A stretch of DNA of 39,986 nucleotides from the NCBI GenBank assembly GCA_029266525.1, contig JAQSWQ010000065.1, forward strand, positions 1 through 39,986, written 5' to 3'. The translations under genes and the position numbers were made by a program. The DNA is from Microvirga sp. (GTDB lineage: Bacteria > Pseudomonadota > Alphaproteobacteria > Rhizobiales > Beijerinckiaceae). Every line of letters begins with the position of its first letter. Within the stretch, counting starts at the first letter, position 1. Below are positions 17,184 to 24,924 of the stretch, in pieces. The notes below the pieces were generated by a model, which saw only the letters and a program-made list of their open reading frames with translations, did not search any database and was not told where the DNA came from.

Positions 17184-18962
17184 TTATCGTCGCTTCTTGG
17201 GCACTGCGGCGGAGGTCGAACCCTTTCCGCCCTTCCCCGCGGGGGCCCGCACGCTATTCGCGGCGCTCCTATTCTTGGTGGCGCTCTTGCCGGCAATCCG
17301 TTTCTTCCCGCCGCCTTTGCCGGGCGACTTGCCCGTCGCCTTTGCGGTGCCCCGTTTCTTGGGAGCAGCCTTGCCGGCGGCTTTCCGGGAACGCCGCTTC
17401 GTCGGCGCAACGGAGAGCTTGTCAGCTCCCGCGAGCCTCAGGGCCTCGGCGACCGCCGCTTGAGCGTTGATGCGCCCGAAGCCGAAGTCGAAGCTATGGC
17501 CGTTTGCGTCATAGGACGATGGCGGACCAATCTTGTCGGCAGTTCGCTGCAAAAGATCGCGGACTGCGTCGCGGGTCAGCTTCGGGTGCGCCGAGAGCAC
17601 CAGCGCTGCGACGCCTGCCGCTAAGGGTGTCGCAGAGGACGTGCCCCCGAAACGGTTCGTGTGCAGCCCATCAACGCCTCCTTGCTGCGCAAACCCCATA
17701 TTGTATCCGCGATTCGCCGTGCTCACATCTGTGGTGAAAATGCCCTGCGCGCCGCCGTTCGACGGAGCAACGATCGAGACTTCTGGGCCGTGATTTGAGT
17801 AGCTGGCGCGCAGTTCCGCATCCGTGGAGGCTCCGACGGCTATTGAGAACTTCGAACGTGCCGGATGGGAAACTCTGGAGTTCTCATTGCCTGTTGCACA
17901 GAATATCGGGGTACCCAGCCGATCTCTTCCACTGTCTGCTTCTTCGAGAGCATTTTCGACGTCGCCGAACTCAGGTCCGCCCCAGGAACACGAGATGACG
18001 TCCGCGAAACGCGTAGCATAGCGGATGGCGTTCGCGACGCGTGTCTCAGTAGCGATTTGGTCAGCATGGAAAACTTTGACGGGCAGAATTCTCGCTTCCG
18101 GCGCGATGCCTAGCACGCCATCCGCATCTCCCGAGCTCGCAATCACGCCGGCGCAAGGGGTACCATGGATATCATTGCCCGGCGTATCGTCAAATGGCGC
18201 ACGGAAGTGCTTTGGTCGCGGATTGAAATGATCGGGGTCGTCCTCACGCAAGAAGAAATCGCGGCCGAGCAGATCGCGAGGCTCGCTGGGATCCGGCCTT
18301 CGAGCTATATTGCGTTTCAGGTTAGGATGGTCGACATCAATTCCATCGTCGAGCACTGCTACGATCACGTTCCTACCTACTGTCGTCTCCCAGGCTTGCC
18401 TGGCGTTCACTGTGCGAAGATGCCATTGTTTCTTAATCGGCTTCGGTACGGCGAAACGCCTAAACTCGGAGACAAAATTCGGGAACGCGAAGGCGACCTC
18501 CTCGGTCTCCGTAAGCTCGTTAGCCAGCTCAACTGTGCGCTCCGCGACATAACGGTGCTGCTCATCGGCAACGATGAACTGGTCTTTCAAGAATGGGTTC
18601 TGACGTCGAATCCTTAGGCCATACCTGTCCAGGAGAGCGCTCCTCCGGGACTCCGTCGCCTCAGGCTCGAAGCGCACTACGAGCTCGTGGTACACGATGC
18701 GCAGGCTGCCCGAGATGTCTCGAAAGACCGCGCATTCGACGCGGCTCGCCACCTCTTCCCTTGCCGCGCTATTCTCGCTCTTCCGAGCTCCGGCAAGTTC
18801 CGGGGCAACAAAGGCCTGAGCCACTGCGCGGGTCGCAACGAAGGCGGCACGCATTGGCGCGTCGCCCACGGGAGCAAACACCCGGCGACCATCTTCCAGC
18901 CGAGACCGGAGAGGCACCAGTTCAAGATCAAGCTCCACGTTCTTGCCGTGCATCAGTCTCAT
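17184..18962 (-). CDS. Subtilisin-family (S8) serine protease with propeptide-like domain and histone-H1-like tail
   Basis: 592 residues. The N-terminal 90 residues are unrecognised. Residues 93-169 look like a subtilase propeptide (fervidolysin/I9-like), beginning ELVVRFEPEATE and ending FPNFVSEFRR. The S8 catalytic domain spans about 180-510 with Asp205 (VAVLDDGIDVDHP), His266 (DIHGTPCAGV), oxyanion Asn359 (CATGNEN) and Ser442 (GGTSSATPLAAG), so it should be active. Residues 521-592 hold 25 Lys/Arg and no Asp or Glu, in the style of histone H1/AlgP tails. No signal peptide or membrane segment is visible, so a cytoplasmic site is likely. GGGAGAG before ATG 18962 supports the start. The gene is AT-richer than its neighbours and preceded in the same direction by a small protein resembling its propeptide. 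Confidence 0.9.
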   Translation of the reverse strand: MRLMHGKNVELDLELVPLRSRLEDGRRVFAPVGDAPMRAAFVATRAVAQAFVAPELAGARKSENSAAREEVASRVECAVFRDISGSLRIVYHELVVRFEPEATESRRSALLDRYGLRIRRQNPFLKDQFIVADEQHRYVAERTVELANELTETEEVAFAFPNFVSEFRRFAVPKPIKKQWHLRTVNARQAWETTVGRNVIVAVLDDGIDVDHPNLKRNIARRPDPSEPRDLLGRDFFLREDDPDHFNPRPKHFRAPFDDTPGNDIHGTPCAGVIASSGDADGVLGIAPEARILPVKVFHADQIATETRVANAIRYATRFADVISCSWGGPEFGDVENALEEADSGRDRLGTPIFCATGNENSRVSHPARSKFSIAVGASTDAELRASYSNHGPEVSIVAPSNGGAQGIFTTDVSTANRGYNMGFAQQGGVDGLHTNRFGGTSSATPLAAGVAALVLSAHPKLTRDAVRDLLQRTADKIGPPSSYDANGHSFDFGFGRINAQAAVAEALRLAGADKLSVAPTKRRSRKAAGKAAPKKRGTAKATGKSPGKGGGKKRIAGKSATKNRSAANSVRAPAGKGGKGSTSAAVPKKRR

Positions 18963-19059
18963 GGCCGCTCTCCCTGCGAGCCCATCTTACGCAGCCATTG
19001 TCGGTTGTCACCTCCTGGAGAGAGGGAGCGCTGCGGTTCGCGCGCTGCTGGCACATCGC

Positions 19060-19545
19060 TTACACCCGCCGGAACGCGGCTTGAACCTCCTGCCAAGCGT
19101 TGGTGACGCCCTTTTCCTCGTTGAGAGCCGCCGCAATATCGGGGAGGAAGCGTTCGTCTGTCTTGGGGACCTCAAACTCCGCCTGTCGCTCCGCCCACTT
19201 ATTTCGCTGCGCGAATTCAACCCCATGGCGCTCGGCTAGATCCAAGAGCGTTTGATCGCTTGGTCGCTCATCGAACCGCACCACCAGCCGACCCGTTGGA
19301 AACAGCCGGTTACCTTCATCATCGGTAAGTAGCGGAGCGACCAGTGCCTCGGATCCAACCGCGCTGTTAACCCGCTCGACGAGGACGCGTGGGTCCTCGG
19401 CTGCTGCTTCGATAACCAAGGTCGGCGGCGTTTCGGATACCTTCTTGAGCGCCCCCCGGAGGACACGCTCCAGCCGCCGCTCGGTGAGCTCGGTCAACGA
19501 TCCAATAATTACGGCACCACCGCCGGGCCTCCGCTTCGTGGTCAT
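19060..19545 (-). CDS. Small protein resembling a stand-alone subtilase propeptide
   Basis: 161 residues from ATG 19545, which has GGGAGAG upstream; a GTG at 19560 would contain that site. Residues 86-160 (GRLVVRFDERPSDQ to QEVQAAFRR) align by eye with residues 93-169 of the downstream protease: the same LVVRF start, a central R-x-G with a conserved N after about ten residues, an AA-L-E helix, and an A-x-x-x-x-FRR end. The first half is unrecognised, with an Arg-rich helix (LTERRLERVLRGALKKV). Propeptides of this kind fold and inhibit subtilases, so I infer an inhibitor, chaperone or sensor for the protease encoded 97 bases downstream. No signal peptide. It could instead be a remnant of a second protease, but it has its own start, stop and ribosome-binding site. 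Confidence 0.7.
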   Translation of the reverse strand: MTTKRRPGGGAVIIGSLTELTERRLERVLRGALKKVSETPPTLVIEAAAEDPRVLVERVNSAVGSEALVAPLLTDDEGNRLFPTGRLVVRFDERPSDQTLLDLAERHGVEFAQRNKWAERQAEFEVPKTDERFLPDIAAALNEEKGVTNAWQEVQAAFRRV

Positions 19546-19730
19546 CGCTATCTCTCCCACACGGTGCTTTCATGTAATCCCTTGGCCACTTGCCAGCCAG
19601 CCTAATCACCTTGAACGCTCGTTGAGCATGTCGCATCCGTATTCACCACTCGCAAACTTTAATTCCCAACCCGGCGATTAGAATTTCCGCGTAAAGGTCC
19701 TCGAAGGCTGACGAACAAGGGGCTTCAGGG

Positions 19731-20237
19731 ATGTTTCGGCAGAGTGGCGTTGCCGCGCTTGCGGCGGTTTTCGTGGCCTGCGTTTCAGCGTCGGCGAGCG
19801 CGCGCGAGGCGGTGGCGTTCAGCGCCGGCGTGAGCCCCGGCACCATCGTGGTTCGCACGGGCGAGCGGCGGCTCTATCTCGTCACCGGCTACGGCACGGC
19901 GATCCGCTATCCGGTCGCGGTCGGGCGGCCGGGCAAGCAGTGGTTCGGGCAGCGCTACGTGGACGGGAAATACCTGCGCCCGGCCTGGTCGCCGCCGCGG
20001 GAGGTCAAGCGCGACAACCCGCGCCTGCCGAACGTCATCCCGGGCGGCTCGCCCGGCAACCCGATGGGCGTCGCCGCGCTGACACTCTCCGGCAGCGAAT
20101 ACGCCATCCACGGCACGAACCGGCCGGGCTCGATCGGCACGTGGGCGTCGTACGGCTGCATCCGCATGCACAACCACGACATCGTCGACCTGTTCGAGCG
20201 CGTCAGCGTCGGCACGCCGGTGGTGGTGACGCGCTAG
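19731..20237 (+). CDS. L,D-transpeptidase (YkuD family)
   Basis: 168 residues with a likely signal peptide (1-24, hydrophobic run VAALAAVFVACVSASASA). The YkuD domain carries IHGTN (His127) and SYGCIRM (Cys143), the catalytic pair for L,D-transpeptidation of peptidoglycan (3-3 cross-links or attachment of proteins). It is small, with no extra peptidoglycan-binding domain. AAGGGG lies eight bases before the ATG. It stands alone; the upstream neighbour is the protease unit in the opposite direction, so its promoter lies in 19561-19730. The stop codon sits in a 12-bp palindrome (CGCGCTAGCGCG, about 20230-20241). Confidence 0.93.
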   Translation: MFRQSGVAALAAVFVACVSASASAREAVAFSAGVSPGTIVVRTGERRLYLVTGYGTAIRYPVAVGRPGKQWFGQRYVDGKYLRPAWSPPREVKRDNPRLPNVIPGGSPGNPMGVAALTLSGSEYAIHGTNRPGSIGTWASYGCIRMHNHDIVDLFERVSVGTPVVVTR

Positions 20238-20806
20238 CGCGAAACCGATCGGGGCGGACGGTCGCCGGAAAGAGTAGGTTTTTTGTCTTGACAAGGTTTC
20301 CTGTTTTGTGCTTTCTCTGCGCCGTCCCGCCCGGCAGAGGGGCGCCTCCGGAGGTGTCGGGTCGTGGGGCGGCATCGCGAGGGAAGACTCGGGCCCAAAA
20401 GGCGCGAGGCGATCCTTGGGGTGGCTCGGGGCTGATGCCGCAAGGTGGATGCCTCGGGTTGATGCGGCGCTGAGCCCGGGAGTCACGATCCCGGATCCTC
20501 AGGGTCTTCCGCTCCCGGTCATTGGCGCGGTCCCAGGGCGCGCCACCCGGCTTGCGGGCGGCCTCGCCCGTCCTCTCGGCCCATTCGGGAGGTCTGCGCG
20601 AATGCGCTTAAGGCTCTCACGAGCCGAAGTGCGAGGCCGGGGACCAAGGCGCCGCGCGCGGGGTGCCGCGGCCGGTTCGCTGTGATGGCGGCTGGCCCTG
20701 TCCCTGCCCTGTACTCTTCCGCGCGCGGCCGTCCGCGCCGCGGACCGCCCGGCCCCCGCGCTCCCCGATCCGCTTCGGAGCCCCCCTATTCAGCTGGGAG
20801 ACCGAG
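20238..20806. other. 569-bp intergenic region, no supported gene
   Basis: This lies between convergent L,D-transpeptidase and the cyclopropane synthase gene. At its left is a T-run (20279-20284), possibly the end of the transpeptidase transcript, next to a short inverted repeat TTGTC-TT-GACAA (20283-20294) that includes a TTGACA -35-like box. The ORFs crossing it are Gly/Arg/Ala-rich, as is usual for shadow frames at high GC, and lack ribosome-binding sites. An unannotated small RNA is possible. Confidence 0.4.
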
Positions 20807-22117
20807 CTAGCGATACAGGTCGGCCCTGGTCGGCGGCAGCCCCGAGGGGCCGCGCTTCCGGCGCGACGAGAGCGTCTGGTAGAGGCAGACGCCGTTGCGC
20901 TCGAAGCCGATCGAGCAGGCCGCGAGATAGGCAAGCCAGAGCCGCGTCTTGACCTCCCCGACCTCGGCGACCGCCTTGTCGTAATTCGCGAGCAGCCGGT
21001 CGTGCCAGTGCTTGCAGGTGCGCTGGTAGTGCTCGCGCCAGCCCTCGACGTCGTGCACCTCGAAGCCGTTCCGCTCGAGGCTCTGGACGGTGTTGCCGAT
21101 GTGATCGAGCTGGCCTCCGGGGAAGATGTAGCGGGTGAGGATCTCGAACTCGGGGCGCTTCTTCAGGAACACCTTGTCGCTCTTCTTCGCCGGCCGGGTG
21201 ATGGCGTGATGGAGGAAGAGGCCGTCGCGCTTCATCAGGCGCCGCACGGTGGCGTAATAGGTCGGGTAGTTGTCCCAGCCGATATGCTCCTGGATGCCGA
21301 TCGCCGCGACCTTGTCGTAGATACCCTCGCCCTCGACGGTCGAGTAGTCCTTGAGCTCGATCCTGACCTTCCCCTCGAGGCCGAGGCGCCTGATCTTGTC
21401 CTGCGCATAGGCGACCTGCTGCTCGGAGAGCGTCACGCCGTAGGCCGTGACCCCGTAATGCTGCGCCGCGTAGCAGGACAGCGCGCCCCAGCCGCAGCCG
21501 ATGTCGAGGAGCCTCTCGCCGGGCTTCAGGCGCAGCTTGCGGCAGATGATCTCGAGCTTGTCCTGCTGCATCCGGTCGATGTCGTTGTCCCAGTCGGTGC
21601 AGTAGGCGCAGGTGTAGACCATCTCCTTGTCGAGCCAGAGGGCATAGAAGGCGTTCGAGACGTCGTAGTGATAGGCGATGTTCTCCTTGTTCTCCTTCGG
21701 GTCGCCGCTCGAGGGCTGCTCCTTCGGGATCTCCTCGAGAGGCCAGGGGCCGCCGCGGTCGACGCGCCAGAACTTCCAGGCGAGCCGGGCGAGGCCCCAC
21801 TTGTCGAGCGTCTTGAGGAAATCCTTGGTGCGCACCTTCGCGCGCGGGCGGGCGTCGGCGAGATCGAAGATGGTGCCGTTGCGGATGTCGATGCGCTTCG
21901 AAACCCAGAGGTTCGAGAGCGTGTCGAGCCGCGGCCGGCGCACGAGCCCGGCGATCGCGCCCTCGTCCGCGAAGACGACCGCAAGGGCGGCCGGCGCGAG
22001 ATCGGCCGGCACGGTCGAGCCGTCCCACAAGACGAAGCCGATCGGGAGGCCCAGCCGCTCGCGGGCGTCCGCAAGAAGCGTCTTGAAGGCCTGAAGTCGC
22101 TCGGCAGCCGCGTCCAT
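20807..22117 (-). CDS. Cyclopropane-fatty-acyl-phospholipid synthase family methyltransferase
   Basis: 436 residues from ATG 22117, chosen because AAGGGG lies six bases before it. The N-terminal region (1-140) is the usual substrate-binding part; then IAYHYDVSNAFYALWLDKEM, the SAM-binding LLDIGCGWGALSCYAA (203-218), and the C-terminal YIFPGGQLDHI region follow. It would transfer a methylene group from SAM to cis double bonds of membrane phospholipid acyl chains; some family members methylate other lipids. Cyclopropane lipids are common in Hyphomicrobiales. The DUF1674 gene lies upstream in the same direction with a 99-bp gap. Confidence 0.93.
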   Translation of the reverse strand: MDAAAERLQAFKTLLADARERLGLPIGFVLWDGSTVPADLAPAALAVVFADEGAIAGLVRRPRLDTLSNLWVSKRIDIRNGTIFDLADARPRAKVRTKDFLKTLDKWGLARLAWKFWRVDRGGPWPLEEIPKEQPSSGDPKENKENIAYHYDVSNAFYALWLDKEMVYTCAYCTDWDNDIDRMQQDKLEIICRKLRLKPGERLLDIGCGWGALSCYAAQHYGVTAYGVTLSEQQVAYAQDKIRRLGLEGKVRIELKDYSTVEGEGIYDKVAAIGIQEHIGWDNYPTYYATVRRLMKRDGLFLHHAITRPAKKSDKVFLKKRPEFEILTRYIFPGGQLDHIGNTVQSLERNGFEVHDVEGWREHYQRTCKHWHDRLLANYDKAVAEVGEVKTRLWLAYLAACSIGFERNGVCLYQTLSSRRKRGPSGLPPTRADLYR

Positions 22118-22216
22118 GCCCATCCCCTTGAAGGCCGGCTTTCGACCATGTTCGGGAAGGGGGGTCAAGGCGACGCGGTTGCTCGCTGATGCGCCACGAC
22201 GGCCGCTCACGACCTG

Positions 22217-22489
22217 CTAGAAATCCGTTGCGAGGCCCTTCACTTCCCAGTCCGCGTAGCGCACCGGGTCGAGGCCGCCGCGGCCGTGGTGCTCCTGCGC
22301 TTGCTCGCGTGCCTTTGCGATGCTCGCGCGACGGCGCTCGGCCGCTTCCGCGAGCGCCCGCTGGGCTGCGGGAGCGAGGTCCTTGCCCGGAGCGGCGCCT
22401 TCCGGTGGTTCGGCCGATGGCGCTTCGGTTCCAGCGTTCATCAAAGCTCGCGGAGGCGGGACTTGTGAAGCAGCCTCGCCCATTCCCAC
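22217..22489 (-). CDS. DUF1674 / SDHAF4-like succinate dehydrogenase assembly factor
   Basis: Up to 90 residues (GTG 22489); starts at 22483 or 22441 are also possible and no clear ribosome-binding site decides. The C-terminus GGLDPVRYADWEVKGLATDF is the DUF1674 signature shared with mitochondrial SDHAF4 and Sdh8, which bind flavinylated succinate dehydrogenase subunit A during complex II assembly. The N-terminal part is Ala/Glu-rich and disordered. It is divergent from htpX with a short shared promoter region, an arrangement typical of Hyphomicrobiales. Confidence 0.85.
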   Translation of the reverse strand: MGMGEAASQVPPPRALMNAGTEAPSAEPPEGAAPGKDLAPAAQRALAEAAERRRASIAKAREQAQEHHGRGGLDPVRYADWEVKGLATDF

Positions 22490-22547
22490 ATGATCGGCGT
22501 CGCGGCGACCAGGTTCTCCCGGCGCCGCTTGCGACGTGGAGCCTGCG

Positions 22548-23483
22548 ATGAACTACGTCAAGACCGGCCTTCTGCTTGCGGCGCTGACCGCGCTGTTCGG
22601 CGCGCTCGGCTACGCGCTCGGCGGCCAGGGCGGCATGCTGATCGCGCTCGGCATTGCGGCCGCGACCAATCTCTTCGCCTATTGGAACTCGGACCGGATC
22701 GCGCTCTCGGCTCACAATGCGATCGAGGCCGACGAGACGACCGCGCCCGACCTCGTGCGCCTCGTGGCGGAGCTTGCAGCCCGAGCCGGGCTGCCCATGC
22801 CGCGGGTCTACGTGTTGGACGAGGCGCAGCCCAATGCCTTTGCGACCGGGCGCAATCCGCAGAATTCAGCCGTGGCGGTCACGACGGGGCTGATGCAGTT
22901 CCTGTCGCGCGACGAGCTCGCCGGCGTGATCGCGCATGAGCTCGCCCACATCAAGAACCGCGACACGCTGACCATGACGGTGAGCGCCACCATCGCCGGC
23001 GCGATCTCGACGGTTGCGCAGTTCGGCTTCCTGTTCGGCGGGCGCGGCGACGACCGGCCCCACCCAATCATGGGCCTTGCCATGATGATCCTCGCGCCGC
23101 TCGCGGCCATGATCATCCAGATGGCGATCAGCCGCTCGCGCGAGTACGAGGCCGACCGCATCGGCGCCGAGGTCGCGGGCAACCCGCTCTCGCTCGCCTC
23201 GGCGCTGTCGAAGATCGAGCGGGCGGCTCGCGCGATCCCGAACCCGCAAGCCGAGCGCCATCCCGCGACGGCGCCGCTCTTCATCGTCAATCCGCTCTCG
23301 GGCTCGGGGATGGACAACCTCTTCTCGACCCATCCCGCGACCGAGAACCGGATCGCCGCGCTCTACGAGCTCGCGCGGCGCGTGAGCGGCTCGCAGGGCC
23401 GCCCGGGCGCCGCGTTCGGCGAGCTCGCGCCGGGCAGCCCTTGGGCGGGTCGCCCCCGCCGAAGTCCCGGTCCCTGGGGCTGA
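22548..23483 (+). CDS. htpX: HtpX-type zinc metalloprotease
   Basis: 311 residues. Membrane-bound M48 protease for quality control of misfolded inner-membrane proteins. Two N-terminal membrane segments (about 5-22 and 30-46), the zinc site HELAH at 130-134 with Glu131 catalytic, two more hydrophobic segments (about 147-168 and 185-200), and [15 protein letters not shown] with the third zinc ligand. The Ala/Gly/Pro-rich C-terminus ends SPGPWG. ATG 22548 follows GGAG at good spacing. rsmB starts within a few bases of its stop. Full-length and intact. Confidence 0.96.
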   Translation: MNYVKTGLLLAALTALFGALGYALGGQGGMLIALGIAAATNLFAYWNSDRIALSAHNAIEADETTAPDLVRLVAELAARAGLPMPRVYVLDEAQPNAFATGRNPQNSAVAVTTGLMQFLSRDELAGVIAHELAHIKNRDTLTMTVSATIAGAISTVAQFGFLFGGRGDDRPHPIMGLAMMILAPLAAMIIQMAISRSREYEADRIGAEVAGNPLSLASALSKIERAARAIPNPQAERHPATAPLFIVNPLSGSGMDNLFSTHPATENRIAALYELARRVSGSQGRPGAAFGELAPGSPWAGRPRRSPGPWG

Positions 23484-23485
23484 GC

Positions 23486-24835
23486 TTGGCCCGCCACGCC
23501 CCGGCTCGAAAGCCGCGCACGGAAGTGCAGGCCGAGCCGGCCGGCTTGCCCGCCCGCCGGCTCGCCTGGAACGTCGTCGACGAGGTCCTGCGGAGCGGAC
23601 GCGCCCTGGACGAGGCTTTCGAGCGGGCAGCCCGCCGAGCTGCGCTGGAGCCGCGGGACGAGGCGCTCGCGCGCGCCATCGCGGTCGTCGGCTTCCGCCG
23701 GTTCGGCACCATCAGAACGGCGCTTTCCGAGCGCATGGCCAAGGGCCTGCCGAGGGACAAGGGCGCGCTCGCGCTTGTGGTCACGGCCGCCGCGCAGGTG
23801 CTGTTTCTCGATGTCCCCGATCACGCCGCGGTCGACGTCACAGTCCGGCTGGCCCGCAGCGAGCGGCCGCTCGAGCATCTCGCCGGGCTCGCCAACGCCG
23901 TCCTGCGCCGGATTGTGCGTGAGCGGGACGACATCCTCGCCGCCGCCGATCCCCTCGACACCGACACGCCCGATTGGCTCGCGCAACGCTGGCGCACGCA
24001 CTACGGGGAGGTTACGGCGCGCGCCGTGGCGGCCGCGCACCGGCAGGGCGGCGCGATCGATCTCTCGGTCAAGCAGGACCCCGCGGAATGGGCCGAACGC
24101 CTCGGCGGCACGCTGCTCGCCACCGGCACGGTTCGGCTGACCGAGCCCGGGCCGTTGCGCGATCTGCCCGGCTTCGCGGAGGGCGCCTGGTGGGTACAGG
24201 ACGCCGCCGCGCGGCTTCCGGCGCGGCTGCTTTGCCCGAAGGCCGGCGAGCGTGTCGCCGACCTCTGCGCAGCCCCCGGCGGCAAGACCGCGCAACTCGC
24301 CGCTGCCGCCGCGGAGGTGCTCGCGGTCGATCGTTCGGCCGCGCGGCTCGAACGCCTTTCGGAGAACATGAGGCGGCTGAAGCTCAAGGTGGAGACAAGA
24401 GCGGCCGACGCTCTGAGCCTCGAAGCTGGCCCTTTCGACGCGGTCCTTCTCGACGCACCCTGCTCCGCGACCGGGACGATCCGCCGCCATCCCGACGTGC
24501 CCTGGATCAAGAGTGAGAATGATCTGGATAAGCTCGCCGAGCTCCAGAAGAGGCTTCTCGACAAAGCGGCCGAGTTGACGAGACCCGGCGGTCGGCTCGT
24601 CTACTGCACCTGCTCGCTCGAGCCGGAGGAAGGCGAGCAGCAGATCGCCGCTTTCCTTGCGCGCCGCCCCGACTTCCGCCGGGCCGGCGTGACGCCTCCT
24701 GAGCTGCCGGGGCTACCCGAGGCGATCACGCCGGAGGGCGATGTTCGTACGCTTCCGCACTACGGAGGCAAGGCCTTTGGGGCTGAAGGTCTCGACGGCT
24801 TCTTCATTGCACGCTTGCTCCGTGCAAGTTCCTGA
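23486..24835 (+). CDS. rsmB: 16S rRNA (cytosine-967-C5)-methyltransferase
   Basis: About 449 residues from a TTG at 23486; another TTG at 23441 would overlap htpX, and no ATG suits. An N-terminal NusB-like RNA-binding domain (about 25-150, RLAWNVVDEVLRSGRALD) precedes a RsmB/NOP catalytic domain: WVQDAAARLPARLL, the SAM loop DLCAAPGGKTAQLA, the motif IV cysteine in DAPCSATGTIRRHPD, and the catalytic TCS in VYCTCSLEPEEGEQQ. It methylates C967 in 16S rRNA. It probably shares a transcript with htpX; the heparinase-like gene starts 89 bases downstream. Confidence 0.94.
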   Translation: MARHAPARKPRTEVQAEPAGLPARRLAWNVVDEVLRSGRALDEAFERAARRAALEPRDEALARAIAVVGFRRFGTIRTALSERMAKGLPRDKGALALVVTAAAQVLFLDVPDHAAVDVTVRLARSERPLEHLAGLANAVLRRIVRERDDILAAADPLDTDTPDWLAQRWRTHYGEVTARAVAAAHRQGGAIDLSVKQDPAEWAERLGGTLLATGTVRLTEPGPLRDLPGFAEGAWWVQDAAARLPARLLCPKAGERVADLCAAPGGKTAQLAAAAAEVLAVDRSAARLERLSENMRRLKLKVETRAADALSLEAGPFDAVLLDAPCSATGTIRRHPDVPWIKSENDLDKLAELQKRLLDKAAELTRPGGRLVYCTCSLEPEEGEQQIAAFLARRPDFRRAGVTPPELPGLPEAITPEGDVRTLPHYGGKAFGAEGLDGFFIARLLRASS

Positions 24836-24924
24836 GCTGTCTCGTTCGCGCTAACCTTCCGTTAACCACCAGACAGCATCGATCGAAAAGGGCGGGCGGT
24901 CGGCTGACGGGCGAAGGAGCACCT

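Noticed and set aside
20308-20685. Plus-strand ORF of 125 codons
   Set aside because: Gly/Arg-rich shadow composition in an intergenic region, without a start signal.
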